Translations under genes and position numbers: made by a program
The notes under the pieces: generated by a model
Databases searched by the model: none
What the model was told of the DNA's origin: nothing
What the model saw: the letters and a program-made list of their open reading frames with translations, nothing else
Shown: positions 8,302 through 15,973 of the stretch, piece after piece
Position numbering within the stretch: position 1 is the first letter of the stretch
How the letters are laid out: the number at the start of each line of letters is the position of its first letter
DNA from: Rhodospirillaceae bacterium
GTDB lineage: Bacteria; Pseudomonadota; Alphaproteobacteria; Reyranellales; Reyranellaceae
Assembly: GCA_009772935.1 (NCBI GenBank)
Contig: WOUR01000010.1
Coordinates: 62,001 to 126,000 of the forward strand
DNA: 64,000 bases
Direction: 5' to 3'

Positions 8302-9705
8302 TTATCCCGCATTGTGCCGACCCGCGCCAGTACGGGCCCCCGCCCAGGGCCGTGCGGCGCGCGAGGCTGCCGTGCCGGTGGCGAGGCGGAAGATCGTCTC
8401 GGCCGTCTGCTCGGCCGACCACAGCGCCGCATGGACCGTGCCGTACTCCACCGGCTCGGTCGCCTCGCCAGCGAAGAACACGCGGTTCCCCAGCGGTCGG
8501 GCATGTGCGGTGCAGTCGTCGGGATCGCTGCCGACACCGGGATAGGAATAGCTGCCGCGCGACCACGGATCGCTCAGCCAGCGTGGAAAGGCCATCGCCT
8601 CGGGCTCGGGAACGCCGTCACCGAACATCGCGCGCAGAGACTTCATGGCGACGGCGATCACCTCCTTGTCGCTCGCCTCGCGGTCGAGACGGATGGCGGT
8701 GTGGCCGTTGCAGAAACTGAGCAGGATCGGCAGGCCGGTCTCCTGCTCGTGACTGACCCAGGTGTTGAAGCCGCCGCGCTGCACCGGCGAATCCGGAAGC
8801 CGCCCGAACCATTTCGGCGAGTCCGGCCAGAATCGGTGAGGGAAGCGCAGGTAGATCTTGCCGAGGGTGCCTGCCCCGTAGCCGATCCGGCCGATCGCCG
8901 TCCGCTGACGTTCCGGCGGGAGGGGATCGAGCGCCGGCAGGCCGGCGCGCAGCAGCCCGACCGGCACGGCGATCACCGCGCGATCCGCCTCGATGCGCTC
9001 GCCGCCCTGCAGGATCGCCGTGACGCCCTCGCCCGTCCAGACGACCCGTTCGACGGTCCCGCCCTGGCGGACGTCCAGTCCCCGCGAAACATCTTCGACC
9101 AGGGACCGATAGCCGCCTTTGGGTTGGGCGTTGCGTTCGAGGCCTTCGGTGGGAAACCACTCCTCCGCCGCGACCGCCTCCCACGGCGCGCTCTGCACGC
9201 CCTCGCTCATCTCGACGAAGGTCGCCACCACCAGCCGGTCGATCTCGGGCAGCCATGACGCGGACAGCAAGGGCTCCACGGCGTCACGCACGGAGATCGA
9301 GCGCGGGCCGCGGACGCGGGTCAGCGCCTTGCTCTTCCAGCCGGCCCATTCGATCGCCGCCTTGAAGGCAAGCCGCCCCATCACCGCGCGGCGGCGCTGG
9401 CCCTCGCGTGTCGGCGAAGTCGCGCGCTTGTCGATCAGCAGGCGCTCGCCCTGCGATTCGATCAGGTCGATGCCCAGCTTCTCGCACCACAGGGTGAGCG
9501 GATTGCCGTCGACCCCGTGCACCCAGGAGCCGCCGAGATCGACGGGCGCGCCGACGCGATCGTCGGTCCAGGTCCGGCCGCCGATACGGTCGCGCGCCTC
9601 GAGCACGGTGACGCCGAACCCCGAATCGTGCAGCAGCCGCGCGGCGACCAGGCCCGCCATGCCGGCGCCTACCACGACGATGCGTTCGGCGTTGCCCGCC
9701 CCCAT
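8302..9705 (-). CDS. FAD-dependent amine oxidase family protein
   Basis: A flavin monoamine oxidase / polyamine oxidase-like protein of 467 residues. The N-terminal dinucleotide fold reads VVVGAGMAGLVAARLL followed by EARDRIGGRTWT; the C-terminal FAD signature is VFFAGEATEPVEYGTVHAAL. LSFCNGHTAIRL lies in the substrate domain. Possible substrates are amines, polyamines or amino acids; none can be named. The start is uncertain: ATG at 9705 begins eight codons before the Rossmann motif, while a GTG at 9729 would overlap the stop of the HAD gene by four bases (GTGA), a coupling pattern seen elsewhere in this window. Confidence 0.88.
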   Translation of the reverse strand: MGAGNAERIVVVGAGMAGLVAARLLHDSGFGVTVLEARDRIGGRTWTDDRVGAPVDLGGSWVHGVDGNPLTLWCEKLGIDLIESQGERLLIDKRATSPTREGQRRRAVMGRLAFKAAIEWAGWKSKALTRVRGPRSISVRDAVEPLLSASWLPEIDRLVVATFVEMSEGVQSAPWEAVAAEEWFPTEGLERNAQPKGGYRSLVEDVSRGLDVRQGGTVERVVWTGEGVTAILQGGERIEADRAVIAVPVGLLRAGLPALDPLPPERQRTAIGRIGYGAGTLGKIYLRFPHRFWPDSPKWFGRLPDSPVQRGGFNTWVSHEQETGLPILLSFCNGHTAIRLDREASDKEVIAVAMKSLRAMFGDGVPEPEAMAFPRWLSDPWSRGSYSYPGVGSDPDDCTAHARPLGNRVFFAGEATEPVEYGTVHAALWSAEQTAETIFRLATGTAASRAARPWAGARTGAGRHNAG

Positions 9706-9725
9706 CGACCAGGTGCCGGTGCGGC

Positions 9726-10379
9726 TCACCGACCGGCCCACGCCAGCATCGGCAGCGACGACATCGAGTCGAACGTCCGGCCGCCCGCAGCCCGCAACGC
9801 CGCGGCGTCGCTGTACGGCGCGCCGACATAGGCGAGCGCGCGCATGCCCGCGGAACGGGCCGCCTGGATGCCGGGCAACGAATCCTCGACCACGGTGCAG
9901 TCGAAGGGCTGCTCGTCCATCTGAATGGCGGCGTGCAGAAAGAGATCCGGGAACGGCTTGCCCCGGGGCACCTGGCTCGAACTGAAGATTCGGCCCTCGA
10001 AGCGCGACCACAGGCCGGTGATGCCAAGCGTGACCCGCATCTTGTCGAGACCGCCCGAACTGGCGACGCAGGTGGCGATGCCCGCCGCCTCGATCGCATC
10101 GATCGCTTCGACGACGCCGGGAACGGCCTTCAGCGGCGCGTCGCGAAAAGCCTGAAGGGTGTCAGCCTGCAGCCGGTCGACGAAATCGGCCGGCAGGGCG
10201 CGGACGAGTTCGCCCTCGACGATCTCCATGCAGGACTTCATCGAGCGGCCCATCAGCCGGCGCATCGTCTCCTCGACAGTCCAGTCGAGGCCCTCGTGCC
10301 GGAGCGCACGGGCAAAGCAGGTGTTGGCGACGGGTTCGCTGTCGACCAGCACCCCGTCGCAATCGAATATGACCAGCAC
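9726..10379 (-). CDS. HAD family hydrolase, beta-phosphoglucomutase / phosphatase-like
   Basis: A 217-residue HAD-superfamily enzyme with a subclass I cap. Motif I is FDCDGVLVDSE at the very N-terminus, motif II is ASSGG, motif III has the lysine of GKPFPDLF, and motif IV is VVEDSLPGIQAARSAGM. No ATG is near the start; the GTG at 10379, which gives VLVIFDCDG, is the only sensible initiation codon. The gene follows the dioxygenase gene by 13 bp. It could be a sugar phosphatase, a phosphoglycolate-phosphatase-like enzyme or a mutase. Confidence 0.88.
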   Translation of the reverse strand: MLVIFDCDGVLVDSEPVANTCFARALRHEGLDWTVEETMRRLMGRSMKSCMEIVEGELVRALPADFVDRLQADTLQAFRDAPLKAVPGVVEAIDAIEAAGIATCVASSGGLDKMRVTLGITGLWSRFEGRIFSSSQVPRGKPFPDLFLHAAIQMDEQPFDCTVVEDSLPGIQAARSAGMRALAYVGAPYSDAAALRAAGGRTFDSMSSLPMLAWAGR

Positions 10380-10392
10380 GCCCCGAGGAGTA

Positions 10393-11277
10393 TCAGTAAG
10401 GCTTGTCGCCTGCCACCGTGACCCGGTTGCCGCTGCGGGTGTGCGGCCAGTAGTCCCACATTGCGCGATGCTGGACGCAGCGATTGTCCCAGAAGGCGAT
10501 GGAATTCTCCTGCCAGCGGAAGCGGCATTGGAAGAGCGGGTTCTCCATGTGCTCGTACAGGTACCGCAAGATCGCGTCGCTCTCGTCGCGCGGCAAGCCG
10601 ACCAGCGACCGGGTGAATCCGCGATTGACGTAGACCGCCTTCTTGCCAGTGACCGGATGCGTCCGCACCACCGGATGGATGGCGCGCGGATACTCCGGCT
10701 TGTCGACGACGTTGTAGTTCTTGTAGAGGCCGCGATAGACCGACTCGCCGTCATGGACCGCGGTCAGCCCGTCGAGATAGGTCTTCATCCGGTCCGACAG
10801 CGCCTCGTAGGCGGCATACATGCTGGCGAACAGCGTGTCGCCGCCCTTGGGCGGGCACTTCTTGATGTAGAGGATGCTGCCCATCGGCGGCTCGAGATCG
10901 CAGCTCACGTCGGTGTGCCAGCCCTCGCCGTTGGCGCGCGGCGAATCCTTGTCGGCATGGATGATCATCAACTCGGGCTTGCCCGGTTCGCTCGGCGCCG
11001 CGGGATGGGTATGCAACTCGCCGAACAGCCGGCCGAAGGCCAGGTGCTGATCCTGGCTGATGTGCTGGTCGCGGAAGAAGATGACCAGGTTCTCCGCCAG
11101 CGCACGATGGATCTCGTCCTGCTGCCGGTTGGAGAGCGGCTGGCTGAGGTCGATTCCGCTGATCTCCGCGCCGAGGATCGGCGTCAGCTTGTCGAGGGTG
11201 ATGGTCTCGTACGGGGCGCTCTCGTCGGCATTGTGCCGGTAGCGCGGACCCCCATTGGCGTTCAGCGATCCTGTCAT
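10393..11277 (-). CDS. TauD/TfdA family Fe(II)/2-oxoglutarate-dependent dioxygenase
   Basis: A 294-residue non-haem iron dioxygenase. The family's HxD...H metal triad is visible as WHTD near residue 125 and the distal VQHRAMWDYWPHTRSG near residue 270, whose arginine would hold 2-oxoglutarate. The N-terminal part has LGAEISGIDLSQPL, typical of TauD. Members release sulfite from taurine and other sulfonates, cleave phenoxyacetates, or hydroxylate other acids. The gene follows the Bug binding protein by 9 bp, and an arylsulfatase lies across the IclR gene, so an organosulfur substrate is attractive but unproven. Confidence 0.92.
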   Translation of the reverse strand: MTGSLNANGGPRYRHNADESAPYETITLDKLTPILGAEISGIDLSQPLSNRQQDEIHRALAENLVIFFRDQHISQDQHLAFGRLFGELHTHPAAPSEPGKPELMIIHADKDSPRANGEGWHTDVSCDLEPPMGSILYIKKCPPKGGDTLFASMYAAYEALSDRMKTYLDGLTAVHDGESVYRGLYKNYNVVDKPEYPRAIHPVVRTHPVTGKKAVYVNRGFTRSLVGLPRDESDAILRYLYEHMENPLFQCRFRWQENSIAFWDNRCVQHRAMWDYWPHTRSGNRVTVAGDKPY

Positions 11278-11286
11278 GGGTCTCTC

Positions 11287-12255
11287 CTACTCCACCTTGA
11301 TGTTGGCTCGACGGATGATCTGACCCCAGCGCTCCTTCTCGGCGCTGGCGAAGGCGGCGAACTCCGCCGGCCGCATGAGCTTCGGCGTGCCGCCCAGGGC
11401 CGCGAGACGCTCGACGACTTCCGGCATCGCCGACACGGTGTAGAGGTCCGCGTTGATGCGATTGACGATCTCCGCCGGCGTTCCCTTCGGTGCGTAAAAG
11501 CCCGTCCAGGTCGTCAGCAGGACGTCGGGAAGCCCCGCTTCCGCCGCCGTCGGCATGGTGGGCACGGCCGCGTAGCGTTCGGTTTCAGTAACGAACAGGC
11601 CCTTCAACGCGCCCCGGTCCATCGCGATCTTGGCGTTGACCGCGTCGATCATCATGAAGGTGAGCAGGCCGCTCTGCACGTCGGGGATGGCCTGCGGGTT
11701 GCTCTTGTAGCCGACATAGACCGCGTCGACGCCCGCGGCCATCTTGTAGAGCTCGGAGGCGACGCGCGCGGGCAAGGCACCGGCGCCGTAATTGTGCTTG
11801 CCGGGCTCGGCCTTGAGCTTCGCCGTCAGCTCTGCCGCACTGTTGATCGGGCTGTTCCGGTCGACCAGCAGCACGAAGGGCGAGGTGCCCATGCGCGAGA
11901 TTGGCGCGAAGTCGGCGATCGGATCGTAGGGCAGCTTATCGTAGATCGCCGGATTGACGACCTGCGTCATCGCCGAGGTCGCGAAGAGAGTGAGGCCATC
12001 GGGCCGGGCGCGCGCGACCGATTCGGCCGCCGGAATGCCGTTGCCGCCGCCCTTGTTGTCGATCACCACGGGCTGGCCCCACAGTGCCGCCAGGCGCTCG
12101 GCATAGACGCGGGCACTGATGTCGGTCGCCGCGCCGGCCGGGAACGGCACGACCAAGGTCACCCGACCGGCGGGAAACTTCTGTGCGCGCACGAGGGAAG
12201 GCGTGGCGATGGCGGCCGCCCCGAGCGCAATGCCCAATTGTCGTCTGCCGAACAT
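11287..12255 (-). CDS. Bug/TctC family periplasmic solute-binding protein
   Basis: A 322-residue extracytoplasmic binding protein of the tripartite tricarboxylate transporter (Bug) family. It begins with a twin-arginine-like or Sec signal peptide (MFGRRQLGIALGAAAIATPS, cleavage near VRAQ), followed by TLVVPFPAGAATDISAR, the ligand-loop region VIDNKGGGNGIPAAESVARARPDG, and YDPIADFAPIS. No TctA/TctB membrane genes are present nearby, the usual state for orphan Bug proteins, so it may share a transporter or act as a sensor. It is the first gene of a six-gene minus-strand run and diverges from the IclR regulator, whose operator candidate lies 71 bp upstream of the start. Confidence 0.94.
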   Translation of the reverse strand: MFGRRQLGIALGAAAIATPSLVRAQKFPAGRVTLVVPFPAGAATDISARVYAERLAALWGQPVVIDNKGGGNGIPAAESVARARPDGLTLFATSAMTQVVNPAIYDKLPYDPIADFAPISRMGTSPFVLLVDRNSPINSAAELTAKLKAEPGKHNYGAGALPARVASELYKMAAGVDAVYVGYKSNPQAIPDVQSGLLTFMMIDAVNAKIAMDRGALKGLFVTETERYAAVPTMPTAAEAGLPDVLLTTWTGFYAPKGTPAEIVNRINADLYTVSAMPEVVERLAALGGTPKLMRPAEFAAFASAEKERWGQIIRRANIKVE

Positions 12256-12325
12256 GTTTCCTCGTCTTTTCTTATGCAGGAGGAATAGCCTCTTTCGCGA
12301 CGCTCTGCCGGGCTTAAGTCGACAG

Positions 12326-12342
12326 AATCCGTATTACGGATT
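12326..12342. promoter_or_regulatory. Perfect 17-bp palindrome, likely IclR operator
   Basis: AATCCGTA, a single central T, then TACGGATT: eight-base arms without mismatch. It lies 12 bp upstream of the iclR-type gene start and between the two divergent genes. The size and position suit a dimeric winged-helix regulator of the IclR family controlling both itself and the Bug-TauD operon. Confidence 0.65.
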
Positions 12343-12354
12343 ATCGTTGTCGCC

Positions 12355-13083
12355 ATGGCCATCGAGCCCGTCCGCCGCAGTTTCGCGATCCTCGAGGCCC
12401 TGAGCCGGCGCCCTCACGGCACGGTCGCCATCCTGGCGGAAGAGACCGGCCTTCCTCGTCCCACTGTGGCACGCCTTCTCGACACGCTGGTCGAGGTCGG
12501 CTACGCGACCCGGGTTTCGCGCCATGCCGGCTATCGGCTGACCGACCGCGTGCTGGGGCTGGCCCAGGGTATCCGCTTCATCGATCATCTCGTCGACATT
12601 GCCGCGCCGCACATGCAGCGGTTTACGCAGGAACACGGTTGGCCGCTCTATCTGGGCTCGATCAGCCACAGGGCGATCACGATCCGCTACTCGACGGCGG
12701 CGGAGAGCCCGATGTCGTTCGAGCGGACAGCCCTGCAGCGCCGCAGCCCGATGCTGTCGGGCGCGCTCGGTCGCGCCTGGCTCGCCTTCTCGACGGAGGA
12801 GGAGCGTCTCGCGATCCTGCGCGACCTCGGCGTCCGCTACGATGCGAAACTGGCGGCGATCTTTGCGCGGATCCGCCGGCAGGGTCATGCCTTCTCGGTC
12901 GTGACGCGTACCGCCCGACTCCAGGGCATCGCCGTCGCCATTCACGCGAACGACCGCGTGCTGGGATGCATCTCGATGCGCTTCACCCGCTCCGCGATGA
13001 GCGAGACCGAAGCCGGCGAGCGCTACGGCGCGCCCCTGACGGTGCTCGCGCGGGCCATCGCCATCGACGTTGCAAGCGAGTAG
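12355..13083 (+). CDS. IclR family transcriptional regulator
   Basis: A 242-residue DNA-binding regulator. The N-terminal winged helix-turn-helix spans about residues 1-70 (RRSFAILEALSRRPHGTVAILAEETGLPRPTVARLLDTL), followed by an effector-binding domain ending around AIDVASE. Members bind small organic acids. It is transcribed divergently from the Bug-TauD-HAD-amine oxidase genes and is followed after 26 bp by the sulfatase gene. The first genes on both sides are therefore likely targets, through the palindrome at 12326-12342. The ATG at 12355 begins the conserved domain directly. The effector is unknown. Confidence 0.93.
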   Translation: MAIEPVRRSFAILEALSRRPHGTVAILAEETGLPRPTVARLLDTLVEVGYATRVSRHAGYRLTDRVLGLAQGIRFIDHLVDIAAPHMQRFTQEHGWPLYLGSISHRAITIRYSTAAESPMSFERTALQRRSPMLSGALGRAWLAFSTEEERLAILRDLGVRYDAKLAAIFARIRRQGHAFSVVTRTARLQGIAVAIHANDRVLGCISMRFTRSAMSETEAGERYGAPLTVLARAIAIDVASE

Positions 13084-13109
13084 CTTGCGCGCAATTCAAC
13101 GGAGGAAAC

Positions 13110-14639
13110 ATGCCGGCATTCGACGCCATCGCAACGCAGACCGTGCGCAAGGCAAACCATCTCGAACCCGCTTTCGTGCACAGGGAAGACGTCAAAGCCG
13201 CAGCGCGAAAACTCGCCGCCCGCAAGAAGAAGCCCAACATCCTCATCTACCTGATGGACGATGTCGGCTGGGGCGATTTCGGCTGCTATGGCGGCGGCGT
13301 CGCCGTGGGTGCGCCGACGCCCAACTTCGACAAGATCGCGCGTGGCGGCCTGCAGCTCACCTCCTGCTATTCCGAACCCTCCTGTTCGCCGTCGCGCGCG
13401 ACGCTCCACACCGGCCGCGTCCCGAACCGTCACGGGCTGCATCGCCCGCCGATGTACGGCGAACCCGGAGGACTGCAGGGCGAGATCACCCTGCCGATGC
13501 TGCTCGGTCAGGCCGGCTACACGACACAGGCGGTCGGCAAGTGGCACCTCGGCGAGAACGTGGAGAGCCAGCCGCAGCATGTCGGCTACGACGATTTCTA
13601 CGGCTTCCTCTCGGTCTCCGACATGTACACGGAATGGCGTGACCCGCACTTCTTCCCGGAGATCGTCTATTCGGACGCGCGCACCGAGTGGATCAAGAAC
13701 ATGCCCTTCAACCGCTGCTTCGTGCACGCGACCAAGGGCAAGGAGCTGACCAATGTCGAGGAGGTGACGATCCCCGTCCTCTCCGAACTCGACGAGAAGT
13801 GGTGCAAGTATTCCGAGGCGTTCATCGAGAAGCAGGCCAAGTCGGACAAGCCGTGGCTGCTCTATCACTGCACGCGCGGCGCCCACTTCGACAACTATCC
13901 GGGCGAGAAGTTCCTCGGCAAGTCGCCCGCGAAACATCCCTACAAGGACACGCTGCTCGAACTCGACGAGATCATGGGCCGCCTCGTCGAGGCGCTGCGC
14001 AAGTCGGGCCAGCTCGAGGACACGCTGATCTTCATCTCGTCCGACAACGGCCCGCACATGGAAACGTGGCCGGACGCGGCCTTCACGCCGTTCCGCTGCG
14101 CCAAGGGCTCGACCTGGGAAGGCGGCGTACGCGTGCCGGGCCTGATGTACTGGCCGGGGACAATCGAGGCCGGCCGCCAGAGCGACGGGCTGTTCGACTT
14201 CAACGACATCGTGCCGACGGCGCTCGGCCTGGCCGGCGCCTCCGATCTGCTGCCGTCCGACCGCTACATCGACGGCGTCGACCAGACCTCGTTCCTGCTG
14301 GCGCCGGACGGACTCTCGAACCGCAAGTATCACTACTACTGGCTCAGCCAGACCTTCTCGGGCATGCGCTGCGGCGAATACAAGATGGTGCTGTCGGCCA
14401 CGAGCGACAATGCGACCGACGCCTTCGGCACCGGCGGCTTCACCGGCGTGCTGGAACGCTACACCTATCCGAAGCTGTTCAACCTCTATCTCGACCCGAA
14501 GGAGCAGCACAATTACCTGACGCGCAAGCTGGCCTACATCGAGGCCTTCCAACTCGGCATGCGCAACCACCTGGGCACCTTCAAGAAGTACCCGGCCAAG
14601 AAGATCATGGGCATCAAGGTCGAAGACAAGCGCGAGTAG
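13110..14639 (+). CDS. Arylsulfatase-type sulfatase (formylglycine Cys type)
   Basis: A 509-residue member of the sulfatase / alkaline phosphatase superfamily. The metal-site motif PNILIYLMDDVGWGDFGCYG is near residue 35-55, and the active-site signature CSPSRATLHTGR shows the cysteine converted to formylglycine by a sulfatase-modifying enzyme. GKWHLGE and FISSDNGPHMETW complete the catalytic and calcium sites. No signal peptide is present, so it acts in the cytoplasm on a sulfate ester that has been taken up. The start at 13110 has a strong GGAGG at 13101-13105; longer in-frame extensions overlap iclR. Its place beside the IclR regulator suggests the same regulation. The ester is not identifiable. 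Confidence 0.93.
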   Translation: MPAFDAIATQTVRKANHLEPAFVHREDVKAAARKLAARKKKPNILIYLMDDVGWGDFGCYGGGVAVGAPTPNFDKIARGGLQLTSCYSEPSCSPSRATLHTGRVPNRHGLHRPPMYGEPGGLQGEITLPMLLGQAGYTTQAVGKWHLGENVESQPQHVGYDDFYGFLSVSDMYTEWRDPHFFPEIVYSDARTEWIKNMPFNRCFVHATKGKELTNVEEVTIPVLSELDEKWCKYSEAFIEKQAKSDKPWLLYHCTRGAHFDNYPGEKFLGKSPAKHPYKDTLLELDEIMGRLVEALRKSGQLEDTLIFISSDNGPHMETWPDAAFTPFRCAKGSTWEGGVRVPGLMYWPGTIEAGRQSDGLFDFNDIVPTALGLAGASDLLPSDRYIDGVDQTSFLLAPDGLSNRKYHYYWLSQTFSGMRCGEYKMVLSATSDNATDAFGTGGFTGVLERYTYPKLFNLYLDPKEQHNYLTRKLAYIEAFQLGMRNHLGTFKKYPAKKIMGIKVEDKRE

Positions 14640-14652
14640 CCCGGGAAGACGC

Positions 14653-14690
14653 CGGCGGGGTTGCGGAGCGAATCCGCTAGTCCCCCGCCG
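14653..14690. terminator. Hairpin between convergent sulfatase and PepSY genes
   Basis: Outer arms CGGCGGGG and CCCCGCCG enclose a second stem GCGGA/TCCGC. The structure begins 13 bp after the sulfatase stop and overlaps the last codons of the PepSY gene, whose stop is at 14677. There is no T-tract, so intrinsic termination is only probable. Confidence 0.5.
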
Positions 14691-15960
14691 TCAGGCCGGC
14701 AAGACCGGGCGCGTGCCGCCGTACGGCGAGGCGCGCCCGGCGCTTGCGATACCAGATCACCACGCCGGTCACGGACAGGACCGCGACCACGATGCCCATG
14801 ACCGAGATCAGGATCCGCCCCGGCAGGCCGAGGATACGCCCGGAATGCAGGGGGAACTGCGCCTGCACGAAGATGTCGGCCGCCGTGCCCTTCCAGGGTT
14901 GGCGGTCGCCGACCAGGCGGCCGTCCGCACCGTCGAAATAGAGCCGCGCCGGCCCCACGCCCGCGCTGCCGTGATCGTCGCCGGGATGGAAGAACATCGC
15001 GCCATAGATGCCGTAGTGCTGGGCGTAGAACACGCCCCCGACAGGCTCTGCCCAGCCGCGGCGCACCCCCTCCGCCCGCGCGCGGTCGATCACGTCGGCG
15101 AAACCGACCTGGGGATCGATGGGTCGATGCTTGTCGGCCATGGTTCGCACTTCGAAGGGGCCCGGAGTCACTTTCGAGATCAGCGACATCACCGGATAGA
15201 AGGCTTCGCGGTAGAGGTTCAGGGAGAAGCCCGTGAAGGCCAGGATGAACAGCAGGAGCCAGGTCCAGAGCCCGAAGGCCCGGTGAAGGTCGAAGTTGAG
15301 GCGATAGGCGCTGCCGGACGTCTTGATCCGCCAGGCAGGCTTCCAGCGCGCCCACCAGCCGCGTTGCAGGGCGCGTTCGACACCGGCGGGTCGGCCCGGG
15401 CGGGGCGGATGGCGGACCGGTAGCGTCAGGTAGAATCCAATGAAGCAGTCGACCGCCCAGATGGCGGCGACGACGCCCAGCAGCCACAGGCCCCAGCGGT
15501 CGATGCCCCACATCTCGGGGATGTGCAGGCTGTAGTGCAGCTTGTAGAGGAACGAGACGAAGGTTTCCGCCGTGATCGGCCAGGCCTGCCCCCATTGGCG
15601 CCGGCCCAGTTCGGCGCCGGTCGCCGGATCGAGAAACACCTGATTGTAACCCGGTTCGTAGAGGCGTCCCGTCGCGGGATCGACCCGCGGCTGCACGCTG
15701 AACGACAGGGATTCGCCCGGCTCGGCGGCCAGCGGCACGTAGGTGACGCGCACGCGCGCGTCGCGTGCCTCGACCTGCCGCGCGAGCTCCAGAGAGGCGA
15801 TCGCCGGACCATTGCCGGACGCCTCGTGAAGATGCGCGTTCAGCAGGTCGTCGAGTTCGTGATCCCACGAGATCACCGCGCCGGTCAGCCCCGACAGGAA
15901 CAGGAACACCGCGATCGCGAGGCCGATCCATCGGTGAACGAGCGTGAAGGCATGGCGCAT
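14677..15960 (-). CDS. PepSY-domain membrane protein of iron uptake (PiuB/FhuF-region type)
   Basis: A 427-residue inner-membrane protein of the PepSY-associated TM family. A first helix follows LVHRWIGLAIAVFLFLSGLTGAVISW; further helices lie around DRWGLWLLGVVAAIWAVDCFIGFYLTL, FGLWTWLLLFILAFTGFSLNLY and ILISVMGIVVAVLSVTGVVIWYRKR. Histidines in HRWIG, LHYSLHIP and DLHRAFG are placed like haem ligands of proteins thought to reduce ferric siderophores in the periplasm. It is the last gene of the sigma-FecR-receptor unit, 13 bp after the receptor gene, which strongly supports a role in ferric-siderophore use. Confidence 0.88.
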   Translation of the reverse strand: MRHAFTLVHRWIGLAIAVFLFLSGLTGAVISWDHELDDLLNAHLHEASGNGPAIASLELARQVEARDARVRVTYVPLAAEPGESLSFSVQPRVDPATGRLYEPGYNQVFLDPATGAELGRRQWGQAWPITAETFVSFLYKLHYSLHIPEMWGIDRWGLWLLGVVAAIWAVDCFIGFYLTLPVRHPPRPGRPAGVERALQRGWWARWKPAWRIKTSGSAYRLNFDLHRAFGLWTWLLLFILAFTGFSLNLYREAFYPVMSLISKVTPGPFEVRTMADKHRPIDPQVGFADVIDRARAEGVRRGWAEPVGGVFYAQHYGIYGAMFFHPGDDHGSAGVGPARLYFDGADGRLVGDRQPWKGTAADIFVQAQFPLHSGRILGLPGRILISVMGIVVAVLSVTGVVIWYRKRRARLAVRRHAPGLAGLTAGD

Positions 15961-15973
15961 GGTCGCGTCCCGA

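Noticed and set aside
10159..12288. A 709-codon plus-strand open frame opposite TauD and the Bug gene
   Set aside because: It lies entirely antisense to two clear genes and part of a third, and shows no recognisable protein features.
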